From Pomphorhynchus laevis (taxonomy: Eukaryota; Acanthocephala; Palaeacanthocephala; Echinorhynchida; Pomphorhynchidae): a DNA stretch of 64,000 nucleotides. Position 1 is the stretch's first letter; each line of letters starts with the position of its first letter. The DNA lies in contig WNNJ02001739.1 of NCBI GenBank assembly GCA_012934845.2, positions 1 to 64,000 of the forward strand, read 5' to 3'. Both the position numbers and the translations under genes were made by a program. Under the pieces are notes generated by a model. The model saw only the letters and a list, made by a program, of their open reading frames with translations. It ran no database searches and had not been told where the DNA came from. Below are positions 22,351 through 33,007 of this stretch, piece by piece.

Positions 22351-23937
22351 AGTATGGAATCATGTAGCATTGCATTTCATTCGGTTTCTTAAAGTTGCAC
22401 ATTTTAAAACAATTTTAAATAAAAATCCATTGTGAATTTTAAAATTAAATTTGTGAAAATGAATTTATAAAAACAGTTTTGCAAATTGAAATGATTATCT
22501 TAAAATTTATAATAAAAAATCTATAATAAAAAAATCTGAAACAATATATAATAAAATTCAGTTTTTAGATTATTTGAACAAATGCACTTTAAATATTTAG
22601 ATTATTTAATATTCAGAATAATGTAGGTTGAAAAATAGTTTTATTCTGTTTGAGTTTACAACCTTTAACGTATTGACTTTAATAATTTTTAATTAGTGTG
22701 ATATATTAAAATACAATATTGTTTTGAAGTAACGACTTGACAAGCTTGAATTATCTTATTTTTATAATGAGTGACGTAAGATGTGTGCTAATAATTTCAT
22801 TATGAATACATAATGATTTGTTATTGTGCTGGAATGTTATAAGTTAATGTAGCAATTAGAAATTCTTGTTAGCGTTTCTGATCAAAAAATAGATGACGTT
22901 TTTGAGAAACACATTGCATTCTAGAATTAACAAAACCAAACCTATTTATGGCAAATATTTATAAGTAATAATAGTTACATTAGTAAGCTTCCCGATTATT
23001 AAAGTTAATGAAACCTGAAAGAAAAATGTATGTGATAGATATAACACGGATCTAGTATTTTAACATATATTTAAACAATTATAAATAATAAAAATATTAC
23101 AATGTTTTTTATGAGATATCTAACAGCTTGCAATTATATTTAATAATCATGAATGTTGCTGATATAATTAATTAATTTTTTCAAATTATTTGATGATACT
23201 TTTATTTGATTTATATCCGCTCAAAATTGTTGCATTTGTATTTAGTAATATAGTAAATATTAATAATATTTAATTAATACGATATATTATAATGCAGTAC
23301 TGCTTTTAAGTAACGACTTGACATGCTTGAATTATCGTATTTTTATAATGAGTAACGTAAGATGTATGTTAATAATTTCATAATGAATAAATAATGATTT
23401 GTTATTGTGCTGGAATGTTATAAGTTCATGTAGCAAGCATGACAATTTTCACTATGAGAACACCATTATTAGCCTTTTTGATTAATAAATAGAGGACGTT
23501 TTTGAGAAACACATTGCATTCTAGAATTAACAAAACCAAACATTTGTTAGGCAGATATTTATAAGTAATAATAGTTACATTAGTTCAATGTCCAGTTATT
23601 AGAAGTTGATGAAACTTGAAAGAAAAACGTACTTGATAGATATTTCAAGATATTGGTGTTTTAGCACCTTTTTAACAAATTATAAATAATAAAAATGTTA
23701 CATTACTATTATATGAGATATCTAACAGCTTGCAATTATATTTAATCATTACATTTAGATACAAAATTTATTTCCATTTTTTAATGTTTACAGTTATTCA
23801 GTAAAACAAATTTAACTTTTTGCTGCTATACTTTTGCATAAATCAAGTTTCTGTTGAATAAATTTTATTATTTTATAATAATTTTACGTTTTTTGTTATT
23901 CTCGAAGTTATTGCATATAACTTTTTTGTTTGTCTAG
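22351..23937 (+). repeat. AT-rich region with 590-bp tandem duplication
   Basis: The block 22680-23150 recurs at about 23270-23750. Shared phrases include ATTTGTTATTGTGCTGGAATG and GACGTTTTTGAGAAACACAT. In the first copy a frame after CTTGTTAG encodes VSDQKIDDVFEKHIAF before a stop; it is repeat-like, but no donor follows. Otherwise nothing coding is seen. Confidence 0.65.
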
Positions 23938-24014
23938 GGACCTGTCATTCAACAGAATAACATTTTGAAATTCGTTTTGAATTTCAAAACGCCTAATTGT
24001 TTTATTCGTCACAT
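23938..24014 (+). pseudogene. Decayed LRR exon A7
   Basis: Acceptor TTGTCTAG and donor GTAAGC are intact, and the exon opens DLSFNRITF, a perfect repeat core. At 77 bp the length is not compatible with phase 2, and the frame meets a stop. The second half reads as a repeat end (NCFIRHM) in another frame. A small insertion of an AATTCGTTTTGAATT palindromic word probably broke it. Confidence 0.55.
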
Positions 24015-25047
24015 GTAAGCATTGATGGATAAATATTTCAAATCGTTTTCCTTGTCAATACTTTTGAATTATTAAAATTTAGTATTTAATGTTCCTATTG
24101 CAAATCTCAAATTATATCTACTAATATAATTATATTTATTATATCTATTTAATCTATATTTACTAAATATAGATATGAATATATTCTAGTATTTTAATTC
24201 CTAATTTATCCACTCATGTATATCTACGGCAATTAGGCACTATTCATTTATAAGTTAATAATATTTTATTAAATTGAATTTCAAGACATTGATATCATAG
24301 CATCTCAGGATGAGACCTTAAACAACAAATACAGCATATTGCATATATTTATAGAATTAATCCTATTTTTTCAATTTTATCCTACTTGTACTTTGTTTGC
24401 CTTTTCAGTTATAGAGCAAATTAGAAACCCCAATTTGTAAGCATACAATACTTTCGGGCACAAAACGCCAAAAGCAACGATGCATTTAATAAAAAAAGAA
24501 TTTTAAATAAACATTGATGTGATATAAAATCACAGGATGATGCATACATGAATATAGTATAAAACACCCATGTTCATGAAAAAAAGTGAATCGTTTTTTA
24601 ATAAAACCTTATCAATCAAATCACAATTTTGGATTCAATATTTAAAATAACTAAGAACATTATAATTGGTTCAACTAACAGTACGATTACTAACAACGAG
24701 CTTTAAGACTTATGTGATCTTCACAAAGTTCATCCATAAAAATTGTATTTAAATAAAATGAATAATATTTTAGAAACATTAATTTGGTATTGTCAAATCA
24801 AATTGTTTTAAACAAAATATATTTATTTTGATTACATATTTTATAAATTTTAGAAATTAATAATTTTAACAGCAAATTAATGATAATATAGCAATTTTCA
24901 CAACACATTTAAACATATATTAACGATCAAATAATTCGATCAAAATTAAAATCTTATATATTTCTCTTATAAAATCATTTTCGTAAATCTCACATTTATA
25001 GCATATTTATTTTATATTCGGTTTTACTAATTAAAGATAATATTTAG
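24015..25047. other. AT-rich sequence with a possible dead LRR exon
   Basis: Mostly featureless. Just before the donor GTAAAT at 24983, a frame reads SNNSIKIKILYISLIKSF, repeat-like and in the correct phase. However, no AG acceptor lies at the expected place and a stop lies upstream. Confidence 0.35.
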
Positions 25048-25119
25048 AAAGTTTTCGTCAAATAAAATTGATACAATTACAGGAAAAATCGCAACCACTA
25101 TGATATTTCTTGAATCAAT
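25048..25119 (+). CDS. LRR exon A8
   Basis: 72 bp, acceptor ATATTTAG and donor GTAATT. It encodes KFSSNKIDTITGKIATTMIF and closes LESM. SSNKIDTI is a clean core. Only 43 bases separate it from A9, the shortest intron seen in the array. Confidence 0.7.
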
Positions 25120-25162
25120 GTAATTAATGAATCTTTACCGTTCATAAAATTATAAACTTTAG

Positions 25163-25234
25163 TGATTTGAGTCATAATAAAATTGCTTATATCGACAGAT
25201 CAGTTTTCGCTGATGCCGGACATTTGCGTGAAAT
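25163..25234 (+). CDS. LRR exon A9
   Basis: 72 bp, acceptor AAACTTTAG and donor GTGGGT. It encodes DLSHNKIAYIDRSVFADAGH and closes LREM. This is the most canonical repeat in the window: DLSxNxIxxI, the V-F pair at residues 14-15, and L-x-x-M before the junction. Confidence 0.8.
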
Positions 25235-26529
25235 GTGGGTGTACTGTAAATTGTAATTGAAAATAAAATTGTTTTGAATAGAAATCTGTCAAACAATAAT
25301 ATATACCATCTAGCTAAATATAGTTTCTCACCTGTGAATTCGCTAAAAGTTATGTAAGTATTTACAATGTTTGTTAGAATATAATCATTCAATAAGATCT
25401 GAATTGCTACTTTGTAGTTTAATGCTAGATATAAACTATATTATGATTATTTAAAAAGCTAGAAAGTTAGATATTATACTACAGTTATACACTAGAAGGA
25501 AGAGTTAATGCAGTAAACATCATTCTGTAATTACAAAAATGATGGGTAAAGTTCATCATTTTTTATCCATCAAAGCATGATGGATAAATGTATTCTACTC
25601 AAATATATAAAAGTACAGTAGGATAATTTAGTCTTCATTCGTATAAAAATCGATAATTGGAATTGATTATATAGCTATGGATCAAAACTATATTGTAAAT
25701 ATAATAAAAATGTTATAGCATGTGGACAACTTGAGATGTTTTCCAACATCGCAACTGTAAAGAAACGGGAATCAGTGACTCTCTTCCGCCTTTTTGTCCA
25801 TTGTTCAATCCTCTGTTGGAGCATAGACTATCTGATATTATCGACTATAAAGTATAGACTATCTGAGACTATAGACTTCATACACTATCTAAAATAGTCT
25901 ATGAAATGACTATCCCTATGGCTGATGCAAGCCGGCCAATTATTTAGCGTTGATCGACGAATGTCGAACATACGTTGCTGGGCCGCTGCAAGAATATGCT
26001 AATTGTCAATAAGTGCCAGCTTTATACATAATCGACTGGCACTTAGCCGCCTAAAAATCAGCTTTTGTAATTATACCAAATAAAAATGTTTAGAATTTTG
26101 TACTTTATGCGGGTGTATTTTAAGTTTCAGATTTTTGGATTAAATGAATTAATATTGTAGCAGCAAATGATTTAATAATCTAATTTTAAACTTTACATTT
26201 CTCTCAAAATCATAATTAGATAATATTTATATGTAGTCTTATATTTTATTTATTTCCTTGAAGTGTTTCTTTTCAGTGTTGCCAATATTAGTTTTGCTAA
26301 TTTAGTTAATTGCTGTTAGCCAGATAAAGTAATATAGAATAATCTATTGTCATTTTATATTATTACACTTTAATATATTAAAGCAGCATATCATGAATTA
26401 AATTGATTCGAATTAATTTATATTTGTGCAGCATGAAATATTATCTTGTATATTGTTGGCATCATATAATTTTTTATACAAACGCAGAAAGACAAATGAG
26501 TTTATATTAAAAGATTTCTCCCAGAAATC
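25235..26529. other. Non-coding stretch with local palindromes
   Basis: 25800-25920 is built from repeated GACTAT / ATAGTC words. 25940-26060 is less AT-rich and contains GTGCCAG...CTGGCAC. One weak LRR-like end (NLRCFPTSQL before GTAAAG at 25778) has no acceptor in the right phase. The VANISFANLVNCC-type frame at 26280 recurs in diverged form at 26640, 27066 and 27310. Confidence 0.4.
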
Positions 26530-26743
26530 ACATTTCTCTCAAAAATCATAATGAGACAATATTCATATGTAGCCTTCTAAATCTTATAATTGGCAACACG
26601 GCCATTATTATGATGCTACAATGTTGCTAATATTAGTTTTGTAAATTTTAATTTCATCAGGTAGTTTATTGCTAATTTCGAAAGAAGAGTAATATCGAAT
26701 AAATTATTATTATTTTATATTATTCTATTTTAATATATTGCAG

Positions 26744-26812
26744 TGATCTGTTCAATAACCTTCTTCGAAACGTGTCTCAAGCTTTCTACAAACTTGACTG
26801 CATCGAATCAAT
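26744..26812 (+). pseudogene. LRR exon A10 left copy, donor lost
   Basis: 69 bp after TATATTGCAG encode DLFNNLLRNVSQAFYKLDCI, nearly identical to the exon at 27450. The donor GTAATC of the sister copy is ATAATA here, so it cannot be spliced normally. Confidence 0.7.
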
Positions 26813-26859
26813 ATAATATTTATAGATCATATTATTTATAATTTTACAGCTGAACACAG

Positions 26860-26916
26860 TAATTTGCTAGGGATCCTTTTACATATCACGATTTTTATAA
26901 ATGAACTTAAAATATT
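26860..26916 (+). pseudogene. LRR exon A11 left copy, decayed
   Basis: After GAACACAG the text begins as in 27566 (NLLG) but loses a base and drifts to a different frame (GILLHITIF). It ends ELKIL without a GT donor. The comparison with 27566 is direct. Confidence 0.6.
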
Positions 26917-27449
26917 AATTTTAAATGAAGTAATATTGTAGAAGCAATTGATTTGATCATCTAATTTTAAACTTAGCATTTCTCTAAAAGTTCATAATGA
27001 GACAATATTCATGTAGTCTTCTAAATCGTTTATCGGCACCACGGCCATTATCATGATGCTACAATGTTGCTAATTTTAGTTTTGCTAATTTTAATTTCAT
27101 CAGATAGTTAATTACTGGTTTCGAAATAAGATAATTTGATAATTTTGTTAATCTAGTCAAGTTAATAGTCGAAATAGTCAAGTTAATAGTCAAGTCGAAA
27201 TAAGAGTAATAAAAATCACATTTCTCTCAAAAATCATAATGAAATAGTATTTCTATGTAGTATTGTGTATCCTTTATTGGCAACATGGCCATTATCATTA
27301 TACTAGTGTTAGTTTTAATATTAGTTTTGTTAATTTCACTAGATAATTTTATAAGTCAATTTCACCAGTTTAGTTTATTGCTGGATGCGAGTAAATGATA
27401 TCGAATAAATTATTTTCATTTTATATTATTCTACACTAATACTTTGTAG

Positions 27450-27518
27450 TGATCTGTCGAATAACCTTCTTCGAAACGTGTCTCAAGCTTTCTACAAACT
27501 AGACATCATCAAATCAAT
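27450..27518 (+). CDS. LRR exon A10
   Basis: 69 bp, acceptor CTTTGTAG and donor GTAATC. It encodes DLSNNLLRNVSQAFYKLDII and closes KSM. DLSNNLLRNVSQAF is an excellent repeat core. A 47-base intron leads to A11. Confidence 0.8.
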
Positions 27519-27565
27519 GTAATCGTTATAGATCATATTATATATAATTTTACAACAGAACACAG

Positions 27566-27634
27566 TAATTTGCTAGGAAATCCTTTTACATCTCACGATT
27601 TTCATCCCAAACCTATAGCGCAATTAAAAGAATT
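27566..27634 (+). CDS. LRR exon A11
   Basis: 69 bp, acceptor AACACAG and donor GTAATT. It encodes NLLGNPFTSHDFHPKPIAQL and closes KEL. The GNPF word is common at the asparagine of repeats. Introns on both sides are 47 and 50 bases. Confidence 0.75.
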
Positions 27635-27684
27635 GTAATTTTCATATATTTTAAATAATTTAGTAAACAACCTGTTCACTTTAG

Positions 27685-27753
27685 ATACCTGGAAAATCTC
27701 GACCGACCATTAGAATATCTAAATTATGGGCAACTCGATCAATTACAGATATT
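27685..27753 (+). CDS. LRR exon A12
   Basis: 69 bp, acceptor TCACTTTAG and donor GTATGT. It encodes YLENLDRPLEYLNYGQLDQL and closes QIL. The frame is open and phase 2, with leucines at the repeat period. The next 830 bases hold only broken echoes such as LESLQNLT (27975 and 28165). Confidence 0.65.
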
Positions 27754-28586
27754 GTATGTATTTAAATTAGTATTGTGAGCAAGGTAATAATTTATCGATA
27801 GCGTATAGAGGCAATGCATTGTAGCTTAATGACACCATATTTATATTACAAAGACTATTAATATAACTAAATAAATTTTTTTAATATAGCTAAATAAATA
27901 TCTATTTCGTCCTGCTAATGACCTATAAGAAATGTTTCGAAAGTTTGATTGAAAAAGTTTGATTTACTCTAGACTTTGAAAGTTTGCAAAATCTTACTTC
28001 TACGTGTGAATGCTTTATATTATGATATTCAAATTACTTATTTAATCGTCAAGTTTAATTTATAACATATTGTCAATTGGAAGCATTGAAAACCCCATTG
28101 TAAATAGATAAATACTCTACGTATATTTGTAAAAATTGTACTTTTAAAAATTTGATTTGCTTCTGACTTTTAAAGCTTGCAAAAATCGTACTTTTGAATT
28201 TTCTTCTGAAAAAATATTACATTTGTAGTGTTACATTACGCAGACGTTTGACCTTAATCATACATTTTACTAAAGCTATACAATAAAATATAAGGTTATA
28301 TTAAGGCTATATAATATTAAATGCTTATTGTAGAATTTTCTACAAAATGATGGCAAAATAAACATTTTATTTCAAACATTAGTCTACAATTCTCATTGAT
28401 GGAATAAATGCATACAATTTTCGTAGTTAGGTTTACGTTTTCAAAAAAATATAGGGAATAAAATTATCTAATATTTCAAATTTTCATTTTTGACAACACA
28501 TTCTAATTATATAAGATCCGACGTAAAATGTATTTTATACTTTGTTCTTTCCAATTGATTATTTTTCATTTGCCTCTGTTGTTTAG

Positions 28587-28658
28587 ATATATAAAGAATG
28601 CTAGCTATTTGTCGGATTCCAAAGAGTTGACTCATTTGAACTCGACTTTGTTGGAACT
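28587..28658 (+). CDS. LRR exon A13
   Basis: 72 bp, acceptor TTGTTTAG and donor GTAAGA. It encodes YIKNASYLSDSKELTHLNST and closes LLEL. It is the first of five tightly packed exons separated by introns of 46-62 bases. Confidence 0.7.
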
Positions 28659-28706
28659 GTAAGATAACATCCTTGTGACTTCATGTGGCACAATTTATTT
28701 TTGCAG

Positions 28707-28784
28707 GACAGTAATTCAGCCTGATAACAGTGTGAAACTTTTTGCAATAATAGTGACAACTCGATGGATAAAATTAAAAAAATT
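28707..28784 (+). CDS. LRR exon A14
   Basis: 78 bp, acceptor TTTTGCAG and donor GTAAAT. It opens TVIQPDN and continues SVKLFAIIVTTRWIKLKKL. An internal AG at 28729-28730 would give a 54-bp alternative in the same frame. The repeat is atypical in its first third. Confidence 0.55.
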
Positions 28785-28832
28785 GTAAATCTAAATAGTT
28801 ACTATATGCATCATTTATACTTGCCGTTTTAG

Positions 28833-28904
28833 ACATTTGCAAAATTTTGAGTTGTATTCTTTGACTTGCTCATTGGCTGATCAGGTGCCTGAATTACGAG
28901 TGTT
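28833..28904 (+). CDS. LRR exon A15
   Basis: 72 bp, acceptor CCGTTTTAG and donor GTAAGC. It encodes HLQNFELYSLTCSLADQVPE and closes LRVL. The P-E-L-R-V-L closing is a common LRR end. Confidence 0.75.
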
Positions 28905-28966
28905 GTAAGCGATTTGCAAAATACTTATTAGAATCATATAATTTATATTATAACGTTGATGCTTAG

Positions 28967-29038
28967 GTCCCTAATAGAAAGTGATATTCATTTTATCAAA
29001 AGTTCTCTGGACATTATACCACCATCTCTGGAAATCTT
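28967..29038 (+). CDS. LRR exon A16
   Basis: 72 bp, acceptor GATGCTTAG and donor GTAACT. It encodes SLIESDIHFIKSSLDIIPPS and closes LEIL. Leucine and isoleucine occupy the buried positions. The following intron is 46 bases. Confidence 0.7.
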
Positions 29039-29084
29039 GTAACTTTTAGATTGTCTTTTTTGAATTTGCTATAGACTGCTTTAG

Positions 29085-29156
29085 AAATCTTTCTGGAAAT
29101 CCGCTGAAATATCTTGATCTTACCAATATTCGCAATTTCTATAATCTACGAATAAT
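29085..29156 (+). CDS. LRR exon A17
   Basis: 72 bp, acceptor TGCTTTAG and donor GTAAAT. It encodes NLSGNPLKYLDLTNIRNFYN and closes LRIM. NLSGNPLKYLDL is a canonical core. An AG 14 bases upstream is ruled out because its frame stops at once. Confidence 0.8.
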
Positions 29157-29225
29157 GTAAATTGGTTAAATTTAGTTTGCTAATTAAATGCTTTGCATCA
29201 GATTATAACTCGTTTTCGACTTTAG

Positions 29226-29276
29226 CGATATTTCTGATGTCATCACTTTTGACAGTGGAACGACTGAATATCTAAA
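29226..29276 (+). CDS. Short LRR exon A18
   Basis: 51 bp, acceptor TCGACTTTAG; the donor GTAGCC is poor. It encodes DISDVITFDSGTTEYL. Reading through the donor gives a stop two codons later, so this could instead be a premature terminal exon. It is shorter than a full repeat and may be decaying. Confidence 0.4.
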
Positions 29277-29328
29277 GTAGCCAACCGTTTTAGCAAGAAA
29301 GAATTTTACATACTATTTGAATATTTAG

Positions 29329-29388
29329 CATCAGTAATACTTCTATTCCTTCTGTGCTTATAAAGAACCTTACGAATCTTGTAGTTTT
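29329..29388 (+). CDS. LRR exon A19
   Basis: 60 bp, acceptor AATATTTAG and donor GTAAGT. It encodes ISNTSIPSVLIKNLTNLVVL, a shortened repeat with a typical N-L-T-N-L closing. Confidence 0.7.
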
Positions 29389-29684
29389 GTAAGTAATTCC
29401 TTAGCTGAATATATACTGTATAGGTTTTGTTATTTTATAATAGTTTCGTTTCATAAAGCGATCTTAATTTGAATTTCTTTATTGTACAATGGTATTTAAA
29501 ATTTTCGAATGCTCCTTTTATTTTTTACTTGTTTTCGTGAGAACTAGAAAACTTGTTTAGAAATTATTTTAATCTGATTTAAATGAATATAAAATTATTT
29601 ATAAAATCTAAAAGCTTATGCAATCAATATAATCATTCTGTTATTTTATTTTGCAAACTTTCAATATCAATGTTTAATTTTTAG

Positions 29685-29756
29685 GTGCTTGAACAGTAAA
29701 TGTATGAGAATCGATTGTTTACAATTTAATGCCAATTTGAAAAGTTCTTTTTTGAT
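29685..29756 (+). CDS. LRR exon A20
   Basis: 72 bp, acceptor AATTTTTAG and donor GTAAGT. It encodes CLNSKCMRIDCLQFNANLKS and closes FLM. Three cysteines are unusual and might form a disulfide or signal approach to a C-terminal cap. Confidence 0.65.
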
Positions 29757-30058
29757 GTAAGTTGCTATATTATTTTTATATAACAATAATGTCATTGTTA
29801 TATAAAAACAATAATGCCATTGTTATATATTGTCATTGTCATTGTCACTTCATCTTGTCAATTTAAACAAAAATATCTTTAAATGTTTAAATAAAGTTTA
29901 TTCACCAAAATGCTTTCTGCAATGAGCAACGAGATCAGATTTTTTCTACTGCACGACTTATATTTTTATTATTTGCATAACTGTTTTTTCAAATCTTTAT
30001 GCTTTCAATTTTTTGAGTATTTCGGCCATCGAACAACGCAAGTTTTACTATACATTAG

Positions 30059-30197
30059 TTATTCGCGTAACCATCTTTCAAATTTTAGTTATTTCGAAAT
30101 GAGAATTGGGAATTCTGAGTTAAATGTAATCTCTTTCTTAACTGTTCATCTTAATTTTATAAACTTCTTAAATTTAAAGCTTTACTGCAGCCCTTAA
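30059..30197 (+). CDS. Terminal LRR exon of group A
   Basis: After ATACATTAG, or alternatively the in-frame AATTTTAG ending at 30088, the frame runs SRNHLSNFSYFEMRIGNSEL and continues to FLNLKLYCSP and TAA. It contains a repeat core (SRNHLSNFS) and ends soon after a cysteine, without a membrane segment. The protein, if made, would finish as a short secreted solenoid without a standard C-terminal cap. Confidence 0.5.
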
Positions 30198-30590
30198 ATT
30201 TAGAGATTTCTATTAACCTTTATTTTATCTATATTTTGCTTGTTTTATATTTATTTGTGTATAGTTTACTGATCTGAAGCAGTGAATTAGCGAATCAGTT
30301 TACTGATCTGAATCCTAGATATATACCAAGACAATTTGATGTTTTAGAAATCAAGTCAAGTAACGCGAATTTAAAGATATTTTTAAAATTAAATAATGTT
30401 TATATAAAAGTATATAATGTGTGATTCAACCTTTTGGCTTGGTATAATTCATCGTACTTGGAAAAAATGTAAAATTTAAATTTTTTGCCTCAAAATAAAA
30501 TTGAACTTAAACTTAAATTGAAAGAATGTAGGCTATTATAGCGTATCAATAAACTGGATTTCATTTTCTACAGGATATTGCAATATGATA
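30198..30590. other. AT-rich spacer, partly duplicated
   Basis: The stretch 30410-30590 shares ordered words with 31030-31260 (CTTGGTATAATTC, then TAATAAACTG or TCAATAAACTG, then a CATTTTCTA stretch). The two pieces flank the LINE fragment at 30597. No gene seen. Confidence 0.5.
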
Positions 30591-30596
30591 AGCCTT

Positions 30597-31020
30597 AGTA
30601 TTGCACATGGTAATATCGCTAGATCTTTCATCTGCATTCGACATTGTCGATCACAAAATCATTCTTTTTCGTCTTCGCTATCATTATGCCTTCTCTTCAT
30701 CCAACTTGGCTTGGCTCTCTTCGAATCTCTCCCATCGATCATTTTCCTTCCATTCTAATTCTATGTGTTCTCCTCTATCTTTCTCTTGTGGTGTACCTCA
30801 AGGTTCAGTAATTGCTCCTATTCTCTTTACGCTTCTTATTGGAGATTAATCTTTTATAACTAATAAATTCTGTTTCAAAGTAATGTAGTACGCTGAAGAT
30901 ATACTTCTTGATTCTCACTCGTCTCCTCATTCCCAAAGCTAACTTTATATATCCTCGTCGAATTGTCTTCGTGATCTAACAGAGCATTTAATTTCGTTGC
31001 GCAAGTCATTCAATCCTACA
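30597..31020 (+). mobile_element. L2/CR1-like LINE RT fragment
   Basis: A frame at 30601-30849 encodes DLSSAFDIVDHKIILFRLRY and later GVPQGSVIAPILFTLL, the palm motifs of an L2/CR1-type reverse transcriptase. The same sequence is in the longer copy near 35365-35560. It is truncated at both ends. Confidence 0.8.
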
Positions 31021-32135
31021 CAATTGAGTTATGTATGAGTATAATAGATTTGATTCGTAGTGAACTTTTTGAACTTGGTATAATTCGTCCTATTAAAAAC
31101 AATAAAAAAATTAATTTTAAAGCAAAAAATAATTTTAACTTTAAAAGCCACGAATATTCGTATGCTTTTATGAAGTGCTAATAAACTGAATTTTCATTTT
31201 CTAGAACATACTGCAATGTGTTAAGCCTTGACAATTCATTACAGCCAATATCTAGTTTCACACTTTATATTATTACGTTTAAAAAATAAATTTATACAGA
31301 AATCTCAATTAATTATTAGAATACAAAATCTCGCATCCGCGATGACGTACTTTTAATAAAAAAGCACGTCATTGTGTTATCACCCAGTTTCAATTCCTCT
31401 TCGAAAACTTTGTGTTTTTATTTAACTCAATAATATGCGAGAAATCTAATGATTTCCAGCTGAAGGCAGTATCATTTAAATTATGTTCCAGGGCAAACTG
31501 AAATCAATTCTAACAATTTGATATTTTGATATCAATCAGACGACGATATTTGTTCTTCAAAATGTTTAAAATAATTATTGTAAATTGATCTAAAGGTGTA
31601 CATCTCGAAATATTTGTTTCCAAAATCTGAAATATTTTTGATTTTTTATATCTTTTAGAAATCCATACGGTGCAGATTGTCCTGCCGATATTCTCCAAAT
31701 TAAACAATTCAGTAGCGCGTAAATATTAATATTTGAACTATTTTCAAAAATACTGTTTTCTTACTAAATTAAGTCAAAATATTTGTTATCTTGAAATATA
31801 AATTCACCAAATAGTATGATGATATAAATAAGATTTTTTCAAATAGTATATTAAAAATAATATAGTGTTACATAAATATTTCCAAAATTTTAAAATACTA
31901 ATTTGTTTCTCCTAATATAATTATGAAAATATAATAATATAATAATATAGTATTTAATAATACTATATTATTAGTATTATATAAATATTTGCTAAATTTG
32001 AGATCGAACATTTACATAATCCTCAATGTAAGTTAGGTCATTTATTACTAATTAATCGGCATAATATGTAGGTCTTCAAATTAAAGATGTATATATGAAT
32101 ATATGATGATATAAATAAGATCTTTTTAAATAAAA
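31021..32135. other. AT-rich stretch, no gene recognised
   Basis: After the duplicated spacer (31030-31260) the sequence is low-complexity. A minus-strand 65-codon frame at 31510-31707 has a few leucine-rich-like words, but no splice pattern like that of the array. Confidence 0.5.
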
Positions 32136-32559
32136 ATGGTTGACAAGGCTAGTCAACTATCTATTAGTTCAAACAGATCAATTAAACACGGTGGTTTTAT
32201 AGCTTTCTCTCACCAATGGTCTCCGTTGCAATTAACGAACTGATATTCATCCATGGTTAATTGTTTCAACTGATAAAGCGATATCACGTCAAGCACTTTC
32301 CTATTGTAGTAAGCTACGATACACATAGCTTTTCCGGAGTCTACATAATCCCTGATCTGTAACCAGTAGGACGTGATGCTTACAAAACTCTATGTGCCGA
32401 ACTTAAGGAGAAAAGAAACAGTGACCGTTCCTCTACTTTCATTATACGTAATAATGGGGTTATACGAACTCGTCAACTGAAAACAAGCCTAGATAATAAC
32501 AACACTGCGAGTTTATCCAGCTCCCACATTTGACTATCGAAGTCTTCAAATCCAGTAAA

Positions 32560-33005
32560 TCTCGTAATAAATCCTCTAGTAAATCTTCCAGTAAATCCTG
32601 CAATAAATCCTCCAGTTTATCCTCCAGTAAATCATCCATTAAATCCTTCAGTAAATACTCCAGTAAATCCTCCAGTAAATCCTCCAGTAAATCCTCCAGT
32701 AAATCATCCAGTAAATCCTCCAGTAAATCCTCCAGTAAATCATCCAGTAAATCAGCCAGTCTATCCTCCAGTACATCATCCAGTTTATCACCTAGTAAAT
32801 CCTCCTGCAAATCCTCAAGTAAATTATCCAGTAAAGTCTAGTTTATTCTCAAGTAAATACTCATATAAATCTTCCAGTTAATCCTACAGTTAACCTTCAG
32901 TTCATCCTCCATTAAATCCTTCATTAAATCCTTCAGTAAATCACCAAGAAAATTCTCAAATAAAGCCGTCAGTAAATCCTTCAGCAAATCTACCACTAAA
33001 TCATC
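32560..33005 (+). repeat. 12-bp minisatellite, first array
   Basis: Tandem copies of TCCAGTAAATCC with occasional changes, about 37 units. It creates long artificial open frames of Ser-Ser-Lys-Ser on plus and acidic-leucine repeats on minus, which are not genes. Confidence 0.9.
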
Positions 33006-33007
33006 CA

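Larger units (their letters stand above)
26530..27634 (+). repeat. Tandem duplication carrying a two-exon LRR unit
   Basis: The block 26530-26916 is repeated at about 27220-27634. Each copy has non-coding text (TTTCTCTCAAAAATCATAATG) followed by the same pair of LRR exons. The left copy is damaged and the right copy looks functional. Parts of the non-coding half also recur near 26200-26340 and 26975-27130, so the segment has duplicated more than once. Confidence 0.75.

Noticed and set aside
24911-24982. Possible LRR exon before A8 reading SNNSIKIKILYI
   Set aside because: It lacks an AG acceptor and contains an upstream stop; at best it is a dead exon, so it was not called.
31510-31707. Minus-strand frame with LRR-like words near its end
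   Set aside because: It has neither the 60-78-bp exon size nor phase-2 junctions and is on the opposite strand; it is explained by AT-rich composition.
32460-32841. Long open frames on both strands rich in Ser-Lys or Asp-Leu-Leu
   Set aside because: They are translations of the 12-bp minisatellite and vanish outside the array.
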